64,000 nt of DNA from Kuschelorhynchus macadamiae (GCA_030620095.1 JAUTXW010000210.1:62001-126000), one strand, 5' to 3'; positions 1 to 12,028 are shown, counted from the stretch's first letter. The notes: a model not told the origin generated them from the letters alone. Translations and numbers: made by a program.

Positions 1-1210
1 CATTGTCAACTGAAAATGCTGTCTTTGGTTTGGTATGTCATCGGGATTGATCTCAATTTGATGAAAGCCGGACGCGAGATCAAGCGTAGAAAAATATTGA
101 CATTTACCAAGTTGGTCCAAAAGGTCTGAAATGTTTGGTAGAGGATATTTATCATCATTACTGAGGTCATTGAGCTTTCTGTAGTCAATAACTACACGCC
201 ATTTTTGTTTCCCGGACGCATCAAGTTTTTTGGGTACCACCCATACAAGTGAGGACCACGGTGAAATTGAAGGCCGTATAATTCCCTGATCTGTGTTTGC
301 ATTTCCTCTTTATGTATCTGAGGATACCTATAAGATTTTGTGAAAACGGGCTTTGCATTATTAGTTTCTATAACATGCTTGATTTCATTGGTGAAAGTTA
401 GTTTATCACCTTCGATGTAAAATATGTCAGAGTATTCTAGACAGAGATTTGTGATCATTTCCTTTTCTTCGGAATTAAGATGCTCGGTTCTTAATTCGTT
501 TCGAATGATCTGTATTCTGTCGATTTGATCGGCTTCATAATTATCTTGGGTGTTAAGGTTTAGGGCAACATCATTAGGGGTAAATGGTTCGATAGAAAGA
601 TCGGAAAAATCGATGGTTTTTGGCATGGCGTTAGCATTTAAAATAGAAGTCATAAATTCACCGCTTTCGTTAACATGTACAATAGCATTTGGTAAACGAA
701 CTTTTTTCTTTTTCTTGAGACATTAATAGGGCGTCTGTATTTTTTAAGTTACATGTTAATTTGAAAATTTTTTCTGTGCGAGCGTCAATAGAAATTTTGT
801 TGTTTATCTCGTTTTTATCGACATTTTTTTCAGTTGTAATAGCCCAAACTTTATGCAACGGAATCGTTTTAAAGTTCGTTATTAAATTTTTTTATTTAAG
901 ATCAATTATACACTCATAATGTTCGAGAAAATCAAGTCCTAACATTCCATCAAAATCGATATCTAAGTTATAAATGTATACCTTGTGTGGGTTACCTATT
1001 TCAAAAGGGACAAGAGTCGATTCAAATATAGACAATTTCTGATTTGTTATTCCCTGAATAGTTACGTTCTCTGGTGATCTGAGGGGAAACTTTTTCACCG
1101 TATTTTCTTTAAAAATGGATATCCCTGCTCCGGTGTCAAGTAAAGTTTGAATGTATTTGAGGCATCGTTAATATAGTACAGGTACTTGGGGTTGACAGTA
1201 AGAAACGGGT
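1..1210 (-). pseudogene. pol: pol N-terminus (protease and RT start), copy A
   Basis: The protease active site DTGAG is readable near 1120-1140, and the flap/C-terminal part ending GLDFLEHYECIIDL runs to about 892. The protease is split by a frameshift just before the active site. Downstream come the pol linker and the RT N-terminus: KPVFTKSYRYPQIHK near 300-345, then KYPLPNISDLLDQLG and TLDLASGFHQIEI in shifted frames near 20-150. At least three frame changes occur. The YxDD motif lies beyond the left edge. The same order of motifs is intact in copy B. Confidence 0.82.
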
Positions 1211-2503
1211 TTAAAGGAACGCTTGTTCCGGAAAATTCACATTGGGGTCCAAATCATCTAAAATCATTGTCTGAATCTGACTCTGCAGTTCCGACACCGA
1301 GTTGTTCGATTGGGTAGTGATCTCCGGAGGATGGTTTTTGTAAAGGGGAGGTGGAAAATTTTGGAAATCTGAGTTGTCAAATTGTTCGAATTGTGTTTGT
1401 TCGTTTTCAGTATAATATTCTTGGTATTCCAAGTTGCTGTCATCTTGAGAATATTCGTCGTAAAATTGTGGTCCTTCGTAAGATTGGTAATTATAATTTT
1501 CATGGTGAGCTCTTTGTTGATTTGGAGAGAAATTCGAATTTCTTTGCATTAGAGGTGGACGAGATGCAGCATGACTCTGTTGGGTAGCTACAGGTTGTCT
1601 ATATTGAGACGAAAATGTGTTGGGTCTATTTTGCTGTGAAAAATGAGGCACTTGGCTAGAAGAAAGAAACTGCCTTTGATAATTTATGTTACCATTATTT
1701 TAAGAATAACTAGGATGAGACATTGATTGGGAACGGCATTCTGCAGCTGTGTGACCGTTACGTACACATTTCAGACATTTTATAACTTGTGGTAACTGTT
1801 TCCTAATTGGTTGGGGAGGTTTCGGAGGAATTTGTTTATTTATTTTTTGAGTTTCGAAATATGAGAGCTGTAGTTCACGCCTAATGCGGGAGTGAGCTTC
1901 TAAAAGATCTCTTGGATTACCTGCACGAATAATTTGGCCTAGGCGAGGTTCTAGTCCAGTTAAAAGAGTATTTAGGCTCATTGTCTCAATTAGTTTGCTT
2001 TGGCCAGTTTTTTGATCATTACTTAGGTTGGAAGCTTTTTGAATACTTGAGAGCATTTTTGCATTCAAAACCTGTAAGCGATTGTAAAATGTAAGGGCGG
2101 ACTCGCCAGGTACTTGGCGGAGTCTTTGAAGGTCTTGTATAAGAGACTATAGGTCCCTCGAGTCGCCAAAATGAAGGTTTAAGAGTTGTTTAATCTCGCA
2201 AAACGTTGCAGGGTTTCTTGAATTTACTAATTGCGCGGCTCTACATTTAAGTTTGTTTTTAATGTGAATCGTTAATAAAAGTTTTTGGTCAGTTGTTGCC
2301 ATTTGATTAGCACAATCGCACGCGTTTAAAAAGGTACCCAAGGAGATTTGATCGCCTTCAAAATCAGGCACTATAGAAAATATTTCGGAAAGCCTGTAAG
2401 GCTCAATTTCTACCTCAGCACCTTGTATCGGTTGCTGGGTAGGTGGCTGAGTTTGTTGAGTTTGTTGAGCATGTTGAGATTGTTGGGAACGTGTCTCGGG
2501 CAT
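1211..2503 (-). pseudogene. gag: gag, copy A
   Basis: Starts at ATG 2503 with a Gln/Thr-rich N-terminus, then a capsid-like region (FGDSRDL, TGLEPRLGQIIRAGNPRDLLEA) shared with the gag of B and C. A CCHC nucleocapsid knuckle follows (CLKCVRNGHTAAEC, about 1740-1785), and then a Gln/Asn/Tyr-rich tail ending at 1211. The frame is continuous over about 430 codons with two in-frame stops, TAG at 2147-2149 and TAA at 1700-1702. It encodes the structural polyprotein of the particle. Its end overlaps the protease region, consistent with the usual -1 gag-pol shift. Confidence 0.85.
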
Positions 2504-2896
2504 TTTGCTAAATACTATTTGTTTTTAATTTTCAAAATATAAATAGGGGGAAAACAAAATATTAGGCAAGTATTGGAGAAAGAAAATTAGCATATAAAAT
2601 TCACCTTTCTTTTTAAATTTATAAAACTAAAATCAGGGAGTATGTAGAAAAATCACGTATAGAAAATCGAACAGTATAAAAATAAGATACAACACTTAAA
2701 CGGGATAATTCAATGTCACTTACGTTAGCAGGAGCATTAGTCGTCTTATTCTCTCAGGGCTGCCAGGGGTTTCACTAGGTGTTCCTTCCGCAGGTATCTT
2801 CGAGTGAGGACGCCTTAAATGTGGTTCTTTTCTTCGTTAAGGGATTGAATCCGCCGTCAACAGTTAGGTCTTCCTTGTTCTGCCGACGTTAGACGA

Positions 2897-2914
2897 ATCC
2901 TACCGACTGCGTCA
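2897..2914 (-). other. Primer binding site, copy A
   Basis: The minus strand reads TGACGCAGTCGGTAGGAT just inside the LTR. Copy C has TGGCGCAGTCGGTAGGAT at the equivalent place. This is the PBS type I associate with tRNA-Ser priming in 17.6/297-like elements. Copy A differs at the third base, so it no longer fully matches a CCA-ending tRNA. Confidence 0.75.
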
Positions 2915-2917
2915 ATT

Positions 2918-3248
2918 TAATGCACTATTAATTCAAAAATTCCCTTTTTAAAAAATTTATTATTTAACTTTGAAATTACTTTATACAATATCGGAACTTA
3001 AACTGGCATAAAAACGGTATATAATATGAACTAACTAATATTTACAATTCAGAGCGTTTTATATGTTTTAAAATGCTGATGCGGCACCTTCCAGCTGTGA
3101 GAATTGCAACTCGAAGGTACTGCTTACAATGCATTCCTTGAAATGTTGAAATTGCTACATCCGATACCGTGTGACCGAAGGTCATTGCCTACACATGGCT
3201 ATAAACGGATATAACATATATATTAATATATATACAACTTGTTTAACA
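2918..3248 (-). repeat. Probable 5' LTR of copy A
   Basis: This block lies directly upstream (minus sense) of the primer binding site. It would start with TGTTA at 3248 and end in an A/T-rich U5 resembling the LTR ends of B and C. A TATA-rich stretch lies near its start. No 3' partner is in the window, so the outer boundary rests only on the TGTTA match to the other LTRs. The true LTR may be longer. Confidence 0.5.
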
Positions 3249-3249
3249 G

Positions 3250-3851
3250 CTCTCCTACTATAGGTACCGTGATGACTTTAAGTGGAGCTAAGGAAAGTTT
3301 ATTGATTCAGAATTTAAAGACTTGCAGATAGCGAGAAGAGGGAAAGGCCTTTACTAGTAACATATTTCATAATCGTGTAATTCTGGTGGCAGGTCTTCCC
3401 CGTTGGACGATGAAGGGATGCATGTGAGTCCATGCTTGTGTCTCACTGACAGAAATGGCTAAGCTCGGCCTATGGGGAAGCTCATGAGAATCCGTGGTAG
3501 TATGTGTAACATAGAGACAAATCACCCACAATTCGACGATGTTCCAGTGATGCAAGCTTTCTTGTGATATTTGGATCATCAGAAAAGGCTACTCTCCATT
3601 TCTGCAAGCAATACTAAAGAATGGATCTGATTTGCGAAGTGTAAAAGGTATACAAGCTGGCAGAACAAAAGTATTTTTGATCTCAGAAATGGAGACTCAC
3701 TTTCTTCGCGGCTGTTGTGGCAATTGAAATAATGTGATCATGCGAGCGAAAATCTTTCTGTGTGAAGAAGTGATACCGACTAGCCTAAGGAAATATTTGG
3801 CTTTAGGCATTTAGTTGTTCATTTGAATAATAGTAATAATAATAGTAATAA

Positions 3852-3880
<29 letters not shown>
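3250..3880. other. No gene seen; TA-rich microsatellite at right end
   Basis: I recognise no protein or RNA gene here. A 70-codon antisense frame at 3367-3579 matches nothing I know. The right end holds an imperfect TAATAA/TAG repeat followed by (AT)n from about 3853 to 3880, which directly abuts transposon T1. Confidence 0.5.
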
Positions 3881-3882
<2 letters not shown>

Positions 3883-6800
3883 CCGTTGAGAATGAAATAA
3901 CTCCGATGTACAAAAAAGCAAATTTTACAGGAGAAGCTTAAAATAATCTACCCTTGTGATTTTTTATATTCTGATTTTTAATCCAATTTAATAAGCTAAA
4001 GACACATAGTTTGCACATTAGTTTGTATGTAATTTAATTCCAAATAATTATTTGAGAGAAATATTTTGGTAAAAAGAAAAAAAACTGCACATTGGAGATA
4101 TTGGTAAATATTTATTTTACACATTCGAGGTATTTCAGCATTAAGATAAAAGTTTTTGTAATAATCCTGTTAAGGTAACATAATGTAGAAATAAGTAACT
4201 TATTATAATACTTAATTTAAGGAATGTCAACAATTTATGCCACCTTTCTTTTTGGGAAGGGAATCATAGAAGTGATGGTGTTCATTCTCGATTACACATT
4301 TAAGGTCTTGTAGGTGTTTAAACTTGTCTTCAGATATTGGAGGTGGATTTTTAAAAAGAGCTTTATTGTAAACGATCATTGTTTGATTTTCCCTTCTATG
4401 GGGCAATAAAGCCCAGTTTCCTGAGTAGTCAGTTGTAAAGTAAACGTCTCCAGTAGGAGTGTATTTTAGTTGCCTTATAATCACTTAGAGCACTGTCTAG
4501 AGTCTTATTTCTGTTTTGATAGTTGCACCCATCTGAGATAAATATAATAGTTTTATAATTATCTGAGGAACAAGTTATAAAATCAATTAAACATGATGTA
4601 AATTCATAACTGCTCAACCCTCCATTTGCCTCGTGCCAAAGAGTTGTACTTCGCGCCATCGTTTAGTGAGTAAATTGTAAAGTTATGCACCTGAAGTTTT
4701 AGCTTATAGTAAGACTGAGATGCTAAAACTTTTGGACAAGTTAGCACACTCTGCAGATCAACAGTAACCACCAACTTTTCAATATTTGCAGCATTTTTTA
4801 GCAATTCCTTAGCTTTTCTTCCCTCTTTCTGTTTGGTAGTGTGTTCCTCATATTCTTCAATACTTTTCATTTCCAGAACTGTTCTAAACATTTTAATGTG
4901 GGCAACCTGTAGATTTCTTTCGTTGCACCAATCTTTGTACACTTTGTACATATGGTTTTTGGTTACAAAACTGTTGTCTACTTACACTCTGCTGCTGGAT
5001 GCCCTGCAGTAGTGGGACGGAACTTTAGGAATTTCCATCAACCATTCTCTAACATTCGCTTCCTTCTCGGTCTGTTTGAGTTTTCTAGGTGTCATTTTTT
5101 TACAATTGTGTTTGCCTTTTGAGCTTTTTGGGCTTTCATCTGAAGTATATCTGTCAATATTTGGTGCATCAATAGCTGTCCACCTTTTCATGCACTCTTC
5201 TCCCAAGTCTAAATTGTTCAAAAACATGACTCTGCATACTTTTAAGTACTCCCCGCTTTTGTTAGGTAAAAATCGTGGCCGTATTTCTTCTTTGGGGTTT
5301 CTTCTGATTTTCGGGTATCTTTTCGGCGTCTTCGTAATGCTCGTTTCTTAGCCAGATATTGAACATATTGTTTTTTTTTCATCCCAAGTTTCTAATGACT
5401 AACACTTTTTAAATTGAGATTGTCTTTCCTCTTCTGTTAGCAGTGAATATCGAAATAATGCTTCTTTTAGTTTTGATGGCACTGTATGATGTTTACATCT
5501 CTGCTTTATCGTTTTGGCCTCCCTATTAATATCATGACTTACAACATTTCCTTGTGCTCTCCTATACCCGACGTAAGATTTGCCCTTAAGCCTTTTTCGG
5601 GCTGTTTCTTTTTTACTTTCTATTTTTTGATTTTTTAAACTAGCTTGTATTATTTCTTGATCCTTTTTTTCAACTTTTTTTGTTTTAAGTTTGATGTCTT
5701 TTTCCTCTCCTTCTAAAACATTATCCAAATCCTCACCGGACCTACAAAGAAAAAAAATTGATCACCCTACCGAACATTTTGTTTTTATATTCCATATACA
5801 ATGTTTCCTTTAATTTCTTGTAGACTGTTCCGTTCTTGGTTTCTAATTTCCTTTTTCGCATTCCTGATTGAATTTCTTTGTCAGTTTCTCTTTCGCCTGG
5901 TATAATTTCAGTTTTTATAATATCTTTAAAGCAAATGCTTTATCAAAACACTGATCAGTAGTCCTAAAAAAAGTATTTTTATCAAGAATAAGCTTTTCTC
6001 CTAAAATGCAAACTAACTATTGGTATAATTACGGCCATCCGAGGACACACTATATATTATACCTTTATCTTATCTCAGGAAAATTTTTAAGTACGGTCGC
6101 TGGCAAACGGCATCAAAAAAAATATTTCAGTTTTTCTGTTATTAATTGCTGAAAAACTTATGATTGACCTGACACTTGGGGTATAAATTAAATTCAACTT
6201 TTAGTTTTAGAGGCCGGTTTAAAGCAATAAATATGAGAACACCTATTTTAAGAGCTAGATTATTTGATTTCCATAAATTAATTATATAAACACAGTACTT
6301 ATCATGACTTTCAACTCACACCAATGGAATGTTTTAAAATTGCAACTAATTTATTATCAAAATAACTATCATTGCGGACACAGAATTTAAAACAGAATAT
6401 ATTCTACACTTAAATGTAATAAGCAAAAAGCAAAGAAAAACTTACAGGTTTTCGTCAACAACTGAATTTATTTTAGATAGAGTTCCATCTGGCAATACTG
6501 CATAATTTTCTAAAACTATTATTTTGTTGTTCGTCTCGGTATAATGTCCGGAATAATCGGGAATATTTTCTGTTACTCTAAAAACAGTCACAAAAATACT
6601 GAATTAAAGATCAATCTATTCCTCAATTAAATATAGTCTAAGCTAAAAAACATATTTACAGGTTTCATCGGGCAATACCTTATAATTTTCCAAAACCACT
6701 ATTTTCTCTTTTCTGTCTGTATTATATTTTTCAATATCCAGGACATTGATTTCTGTTATACTGAAAATCAATACGAAAAACTCAAAATCTTGTCAATAAA

Positions 6801-7242
6801 CATAAGGAAGCTGAACCAAGTCAACACTATTTACCTCTTTTTTTCTCTATTCCCATCACGATTTATCACGTTGCATTTATTTTTCTCTATTTGCAAAGTA
6901 TTCTGCATTATTTTTTCAGTTCTTGATTTAAAAAGACTCATCTTGTAGCCAGTAAATTTAAGGTTATATTAATGACAGTTCAAAGAATACAATCCAATGT
7001 AAGCATTCGAATAAACGTAAATATCTCCAATGTGCACGTTTTACACATGGAAGATATTTCGGTCTTACAAGTCTGAATATGTTACATTGGAGAAATTAAT
7101 TTTTAAATAAAAGTGAGGTTAGTTTTTAAGTAAAACATTTGAGGTTTTTCATGCGTTTAGAACGGTATTATTAGGTTCCAAAACAGTTATAACCCTAAAT
7201 TGTAAAAATTTTCACAGTGGAGGTATTTCATTCCCAACGACG
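3881..7242 (-). mobile_element. TIR DNA transposon T1 (unassigned superfamily)
   Basis: Imperfect terminal inverted repeats bound the element: CGCCGTTGAGAATGAAATAA at 3881 and the reverse of CGTCGTTGGGAATGAAATAC ending at 7242. Both are flanked by ATAT, which fits a 4-bp target duplication but is trivial in this TA tract. A second, subterminal inverted pair around CACATTGGAGATATT occurs at about 4087 and 7030. One multi-exon gene on the minus strand fills the interior. A Sola-type assignment is possible from the 4-bp flank but is not shown. Confidence 0.75.
4227..6941 (-). pseudogene. Multi-exon transposase-like gene of T1
   Basis: Start ATG at 6939-6941. Exons inferred from GT-AG sites are 6835-6941, 6660-6760, 6446-6575 and about 5775-5967, then a long exon from 5741 downwards. 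Exons 2 and 3 encode similar peptides (KIVVLENYKVLPDET and KIIVLENYAVLPDGT), a tandem exon duplication. The large exon has a basic region, WLMEIPKVPSHYCRASSSR, YKVYKDWCNERN and WHEANGGLSSYEF, and ends LKCVIENEHHHFYDSLP. I know this pattern from many uncharacterised insect transposon proteins. The Cys-rich segment usually found after YKxWC appears deleted. There are frameshifts at about 5230, 4950 and 4470-4660. Confidence 0.65.
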
Positions 7243-7253
7243 ATATATATATA

Positions 7254-8255
7254 CAAGGTGTCCCACGACGAACTGCGGCGATCGATTTCTCAGAAAGCAA
7301 GATTTAGAAAAATTTGAAATTTTGGCAGCTAACTAAAGTCGATGGGGGCAATTCGCGCAAAATATTTTCAAGATGGCGGCACTTCCGGTTATACCGGAAA
7401 TACAAATACTGGTCCGGAAGTAGACGTCAACTTTCTTATTTTAAATAGAACACCCTGTATATAATCGAATATTTGGATTCCTCGAAAAATTCTAGGTATA
7501 TTTCATGTATAATATCCTATACCTAAGTTCAACTGTTTTTGAGATATTTTGAATTTTATGTAAAAAATGACGTTTGCACGTCTAGACATAACTATAAATA
7601 TCTGCTTATCTCTATTATTTATTTGCGGTTGGCTTCCTTGTCCAAAAGGGTACACTTTAGTTATTTTTATAATAAATAAATATTGGGTGATCAAAAACTG
7701 ACATTATAAATATACTTTAAAAAGTCATTAAAAGTTACTTTTTTCAAATGGAAACCCCCAAATTTTATAATTTTATCTTACTTAACACTTAAAATAAGGA
7801 TGACTTTGTATAAAGTTGTCTATTCCAAAAATTTGTAGTTTTTGAGTTATTGACGATTTAACATTTTTTATTCTAATAATACCAGACGGCTTCTAAGTTT
7901 TCTTGTTAGTTGGCCATGCCGGGGAGGCCTGGCGAGAACAAAACCAATTGGTTACTATAGAAACGTAATATTTGTTGTCATTTGACAATTACCTACTATA
8001 ATATTATTTATTTATTATAGTAATTATAATAATTATTAAACTAATAATCATGCCGGGGCAATTAAATTACACACACGAGGATTATTTGAATGTGTTTATT
8101 ATCTATGGGAAATCTAACAGAGTTTTAACAAAAACATGCTAGATATTTGCTGATAGATATCCAGATAAACAGAAACCGTCACCGAACAGCGTTAAACAAA
8201 TGTTGAAACCGTGAAGACAAAAATTAATTAAAGAAAGCTTATTCCTATTATAGTC
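7254..8255 (+). repeat. Left arm of V1 palindrome
   Basis: It pairs with the reverse complement of about 9290-10031. Matching landmarks are the terminus, the segment with GACGTTTGCA(C/G)GTCTAGACAT, the TTTATTTGCGGTTGGCTTCC block, and the transposase start. This arm also holds a near-palindrome, CTTCCGGTTATACCGGAA, and the motif GAACACCCTGTAT found in V2 and V3. Confidence 0.8.
8050..8255 (+). pseudogene. Truncated mariner-like transposase N-terminus (V1 left arm)
   Basis: ATG at 8050 opens a frame (MPGQLNYTHEDYLNVFIIYG) matching the N-terminus on the opposite arm (ATG at 9506). It is broken by a TAG after the TKTC segment and by a small deletion near 8205, and it stops before any catalytic residue. 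It represents the helix-turn-helix start of the transposase only. Confidence 0.75.
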
Positions 8256-8259
8256 CAGT

Positions 8260-9506
8260 CTACACAAGAGCGCAACTTATTTTTTCAATAAATAATTCAA
8301 TGAATAAATCTCTCGTGGGTGGCCGCTCTAATTGAAGCTGGAGATAAACTTTCGAACGCGGGGTAAGGGACCTTGCCATACAGTCCTCTTTCGTTGTTAC
8401 TGGATTAAAATAAACGATTCCTTTTATCGTTCCCCATATAAAATAGTCTAAGACTGTCAGATCGGGGGAACGAGGAGGCCACAGGAAAGTTCCATGGTTG
8501 GCAATCCACTTGTCGTAAAACGTAGCTTGTAAAAAGTTAGTAACTGCCACGGTTCTATGTGGTGGGGTGCCATCGTGTTGGTAGAAAATTTGACTATGTT
8601 CTGCCAAAGGTAAATTACTTAAATATTCGTTGTTCAACTCTTCAAGAATATTCAGATATTTTTCTCTTACAAAAGTTTATAGACATAATTTTACGGAAAG
8701 AAATGCTTTGATAATATTCATCGATTTATTGATTTAAGAAGAAACAAAATACATCAAAATTGAATTAATTTAATCTGAAGAGTACTCAATAAAAAAAGAA
8801 GGTTTAGTGTTTTATGACTTTCTAAAGTACCCTGTATAAATAGCTTGTAAATATCTAACTAAAGATAACTTTCCTATAAAACTTGGGACGATATATTTTT
8901 TTAGATATGATATGATTGGATTGACGCTAAATTGATAAAAAAAATTATTGTAATATTACCTAAATGGATTATTTTTCATTAAAAAAGTCCTTGTGTTTCG
9001 AATCACTCCAAAAATGGGAATTGTGTCTATTGAAAATGCCATTTTTTGTAAATTTTGCTTCATGGGTCCAAATTATATTGTCCAAAAATCTACGTTTATC
9101 TTGTACCATTGTTAAAATAAACTCGCAAAACTGTACTCTTTTTGGCAAATCAGTGTCTTTTAGATGTTGAACCAATGATATTAAATAAGGTTGGAAGTTA
9201 GATTCCTGATTGTCTTGCCACGTTTCTTAGGGATGTCACTGGATATGCTGCAAAATATCCCAGAATTGCAATCTCGACATTTTCATTATCAACAATGGGC
9301 TTCCTCTTATTAATTTTTGCCTTGACGTTTCCAAAAGTTTTATAGTTTTCCAACATTTGTTTAACGCTGTTCGGTGACGGTTTCCGTTTATCTGGATATC
9401 TATCAGCAAATATCTGGCATGTTCTTGTTAAAACTCTGTTAGGTTCCCCATAGATAATAAACAAATTTAAATAATCCTCGTGTGTGTAATTTAATCGCCT
9501 CGGCAT
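8260..9506 (-). pseudogene. DD41D mariner-like transposase (V1)
   Basis: N-terminal DNA-binding part from ATG 9506 (MPRRLNYTHEDYLNLFIIYG) to about 9200. The middle segment with the first Asp (IIWTHEAKFTKNG, where the Asp position of WTDE has become His) lies at 8969-9175. The C-terminal part (QHDGTPPHRT, then WPPRSPDLTVLDYFIWG) lies at 8260-8637. Forty-one residues separate the second Asp from the Asp of TVLD, the DD41D (visitor-like) spacing. About 280 bp of unrelated AT-rich DNA (about 8690-8960) replaces the centre. The gene is inactive because of the lost first Asp, the frame breaks and this interruption. Confidence 0.8.
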
Positions 9507-10028
9507 GATTATTAGTTTAATAATTATTATAATTACTATAATAAATAAATAATATTTTAGTAGGTAATTGTCAACGGACAATAAATATTACGTTTCTATA
9601 GTAAACAATTCGTTTTGTTCTCGCTAGGCCTCCCTATCAACTAACAAGAAAACTTGGAAGCTGTCTGGCACTATTAGAATAAAAAATGTTAAATCGTCAA
9701 TAACTCAAAAACTACAAATTTTGGAATAGACAACTTTGTACAAAGTCACCCTTATTTCAAGTGTTAAATAAGATAAAATTATAAAAGTTGGGGGTTTCCA
9801 TTTGATAGAAGTAACTTTTAACGATTTTTTAAAGTATATAAATAAAAAAAATAAAGTTTTTGATCACCCTATATTTATTTATTATAAAAATATCAGCACA
9901 GGCCACTAAAGTGTACCCTTTTGGACAAGGAAGCCAACCGCAAATAAATAAGAGAGACTTCGATAAGCAGATATTTATAGTTATGTCTAGACCTGCAAAC
10001 GTCATTTTTTACATCGTCGTGGGACACC

Positions 10029-10031
<3 letters not shown>

Positions 10032-10099
<68 letters not shown>
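10032..10099. repeat. (TA)n microsatellite between V1 and V2
   Basis: An uninterrupted TA tract of about 68 bp lies exactly between the right terminus of V1 and the left terminus of V2. It encodes a meaningless Ile/Tyr repeat if translated. Confidence 0.95.
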
Positions 10100-10102
<3 letters not shown>

Positions 10103-11770
10103 GGTTATTCACGCAACCCGTTCATTAAAAGTTTTTGATGATGCCATTTAGATAAAAATTTCAAATTTTGGGATTAACGTAAGGTCAAGGGGTACTTCTT
10201 TTTTGAAATATTTTCAACTTCCTGTCACTTCCGGTTTAACCGGAAGTTGGTATCAACTTGCTTATTTTAAATGAAACACCCTGTATTTTATAATAGTTTT
10301 AGATTCTACGGAGAATTTTAATGCTATTTTATGTAGCATGTCCTATACCTAGGTTTAAGCGTTCTTAAGATACTTGACCTTGAACCAAAAATGAGCCTTT
10401 GGGGTACCAAATTTTAAAATCTCATATTTTTGTAAGTTTTGAAGATATAATCTTCATATTTTGCAGACGACCGGTAAATAATCTTAGGTTTCTATTTTTT
10501 TTATTAAATTTGTCTATTTTTATACAGGGTGTCCTAAATTTAGAGGCAAACATTCACATTTTCAAAGCCGCTAAAGTCCGTTTTTTTAAATGGTACACCC
10601 TACAACTTTATGCACCACCAAATGTAGAATTTAATTTTTTATCGAACTGTATTAAGGTTCCCTATACCTATTCGTAACCATTTTCGAAATAATCAGGTTT
10701 TTATTAAACTATCATATGTATTTGCTAAATGCTTACACCTTCCCGTAGTAAGCCATGGAAAAACAATTGTTGTGCTTTTCTATTCAACATGACAGCTGAT
10801 TTGAAACTTTTAAATTAAAATATAATAACACTCAAAAGCTGATATTCTCAATTTATTTTATATTCGCGTAGAATGTTACAAAATATTGGAGAGAACGTGC
10901 CATGTTTTTAATGAAAAACATCCTCATTTATCGCCAATGAACAAGAGGAAATTGAAGAGGATTGAAACGAAATTTTTTCGTTTCGGAAAAGTTAAAGTTA
11001 TAAAAAATGTAACAAATTGTTTACATTATTTTTAACCATATCTACTAAGTTCGAGACTGTTCTAAACTTGTTTTAGTGAACTTAAAAATTATAGCAATCT
11101 AACAATCAACAATAAATAAATAAAATAATAAAATTGAATTATAACAAATGTTCTATATGCTGCCCGTTCATTTGAAGACACATTTCAATTCTTCTTTGTA
11201 CAGTTGCTGTGACCCGTTGAATTTGTCCGTTTTCTAATTCGGCAAAAGCTGTTCGTATCCTGTCGAGTAAATCTTGTTGGTTATTTACTGGGGGAAGCAT
11301 AGACTTTACCTTTGATAAATCCCCATAAATAAAAGTCTAGAGGTGTTAAATCAGGCGATCGCGGGGGCTATCTCCAAGGGCCATTGGGACCAATCCAGCG
11401 ATCTTCAAAAATTCGAGATAATTGGAGATAAACTGCAGCGGAATTATGTGCTGGTGCCCCATCTAATTGATACCAATAATTTTGCAGCTCACCAATAGGA
11501 ATTTTTTCTATAAATTCAGAAACCGTCCCTCGTAGAATTTCCAAATACTTATCACTCTTTAAATTGTCTTCATAAATGCAGTACCGCACCTGATCATTTA
11601 ATACTATACCGAAAACATTGAAGCTAAACCTCTCTTGAGAACGCGTTTCGCGTAAAGCGTGCGGATTTTCTGTTGCCCAGAAATGTTCGTTTCTTCTATT
11701 CTCTAGAAAATTTCGCTTCATCGGTCCAAAATATTTTTAAAAGGAATTATTTCACGTTGAAATAAAATTG
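10100..11770 (-). mobile_element. Truncated DD41D mariner-like element V2
   Basis: The left terminus CAGGGTTATTCACGCAACCC abuts the TA tract. The subterminal module, with palindrome ACTTCCGGTTTAACCGGAAG and then GAAACACCCTGTAT, resembles V1 and V3. No matching right terminus is found, and transposase homology stops near 11770, so the 5' part of the element is missing. The stretch 10280-11100 shows no gene. It contains further copies of the ACAGGGTGTCC and TACACCCT type near 10525 and 10590. Confidence 0.7.
11139..11770 (-). pseudogene. DD41D mariner-like transposase, 3' half (V2)
   Basis: The readable order is WTDEAKFS (first Asp, about 11725-11755), then after a frame change NEHFWATENPHALRETR, QLDGAPAHNS (second Asp), and after an in-frame TAG in place of the usual Trp, PPRSPDLTPLDFYLWG (third Asp, spacing 41). 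The C-terminus ends QHIEHLL with stop at 11139. The N-terminal DNA-binding domain is absent. Compared with V4, this copy has one frameshift and at least one nonsense codon. Confidence 0.78.
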
Positions 11771-12028
11771 ATCTAATTTTTCAAAATTCTAAATTTTAAT
11801 ATGTTTTCAAAACTTTCAATTTTCCAGAAAGTCCTTATCACGGGAAACAATTGAGTAAAAGAATCATTAAAATCGATCGAGGGAAACCCGAAATATTCAA
11901 CTCCAAAGTTTCATGAATTGAATTAAAAAATGCGTTACGACCAAATTTTCGACAGTCAAACCTAAATAGATTTTTTCCCTTAAAAGATAACCAAGGGCCA
12001 TAAGGACCTTTTGAAAGGGATCCATTAG

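Larger units (their letters stand above)
1..3248 (-). mobile_element. Errantivirus-like LTR element, copy A (5' part)
   Basis: Reading right to left, the order is LTR, tRNA-type primer binding site, gag, aspartic protease and the start of reverse transcriptase; the window edge cuts the element inside RT. The layout and proteins match the Drosophila 17.6/297 group of Metaviridae (errantiviruses). It is more diverged than copies B and C in this window. Its gag is one continuous frame interrupted only by two nonsense codons, whereas B and C share a UGA and a frame change. The whole copy is defective. Confidence 0.88.
7254..10031. mobile_element. Fold-back DD41D mariner-like element V1
   Basis: Both ends read inward as CA(A/G)GGTGTCCCACGACG and are flanked by TA, the mariner target duplication. 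The left arm (7254 to about 8255) is a forward copy of the 5' part of the element, including the transposase N-terminus. The right part (about 8260-10031) is a copy in the opposite direction. The two 5' ends therefore form both termini. The right arm lacks about 285 bp next to its terminus that the left arm keeps. Confidence 0.8.
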
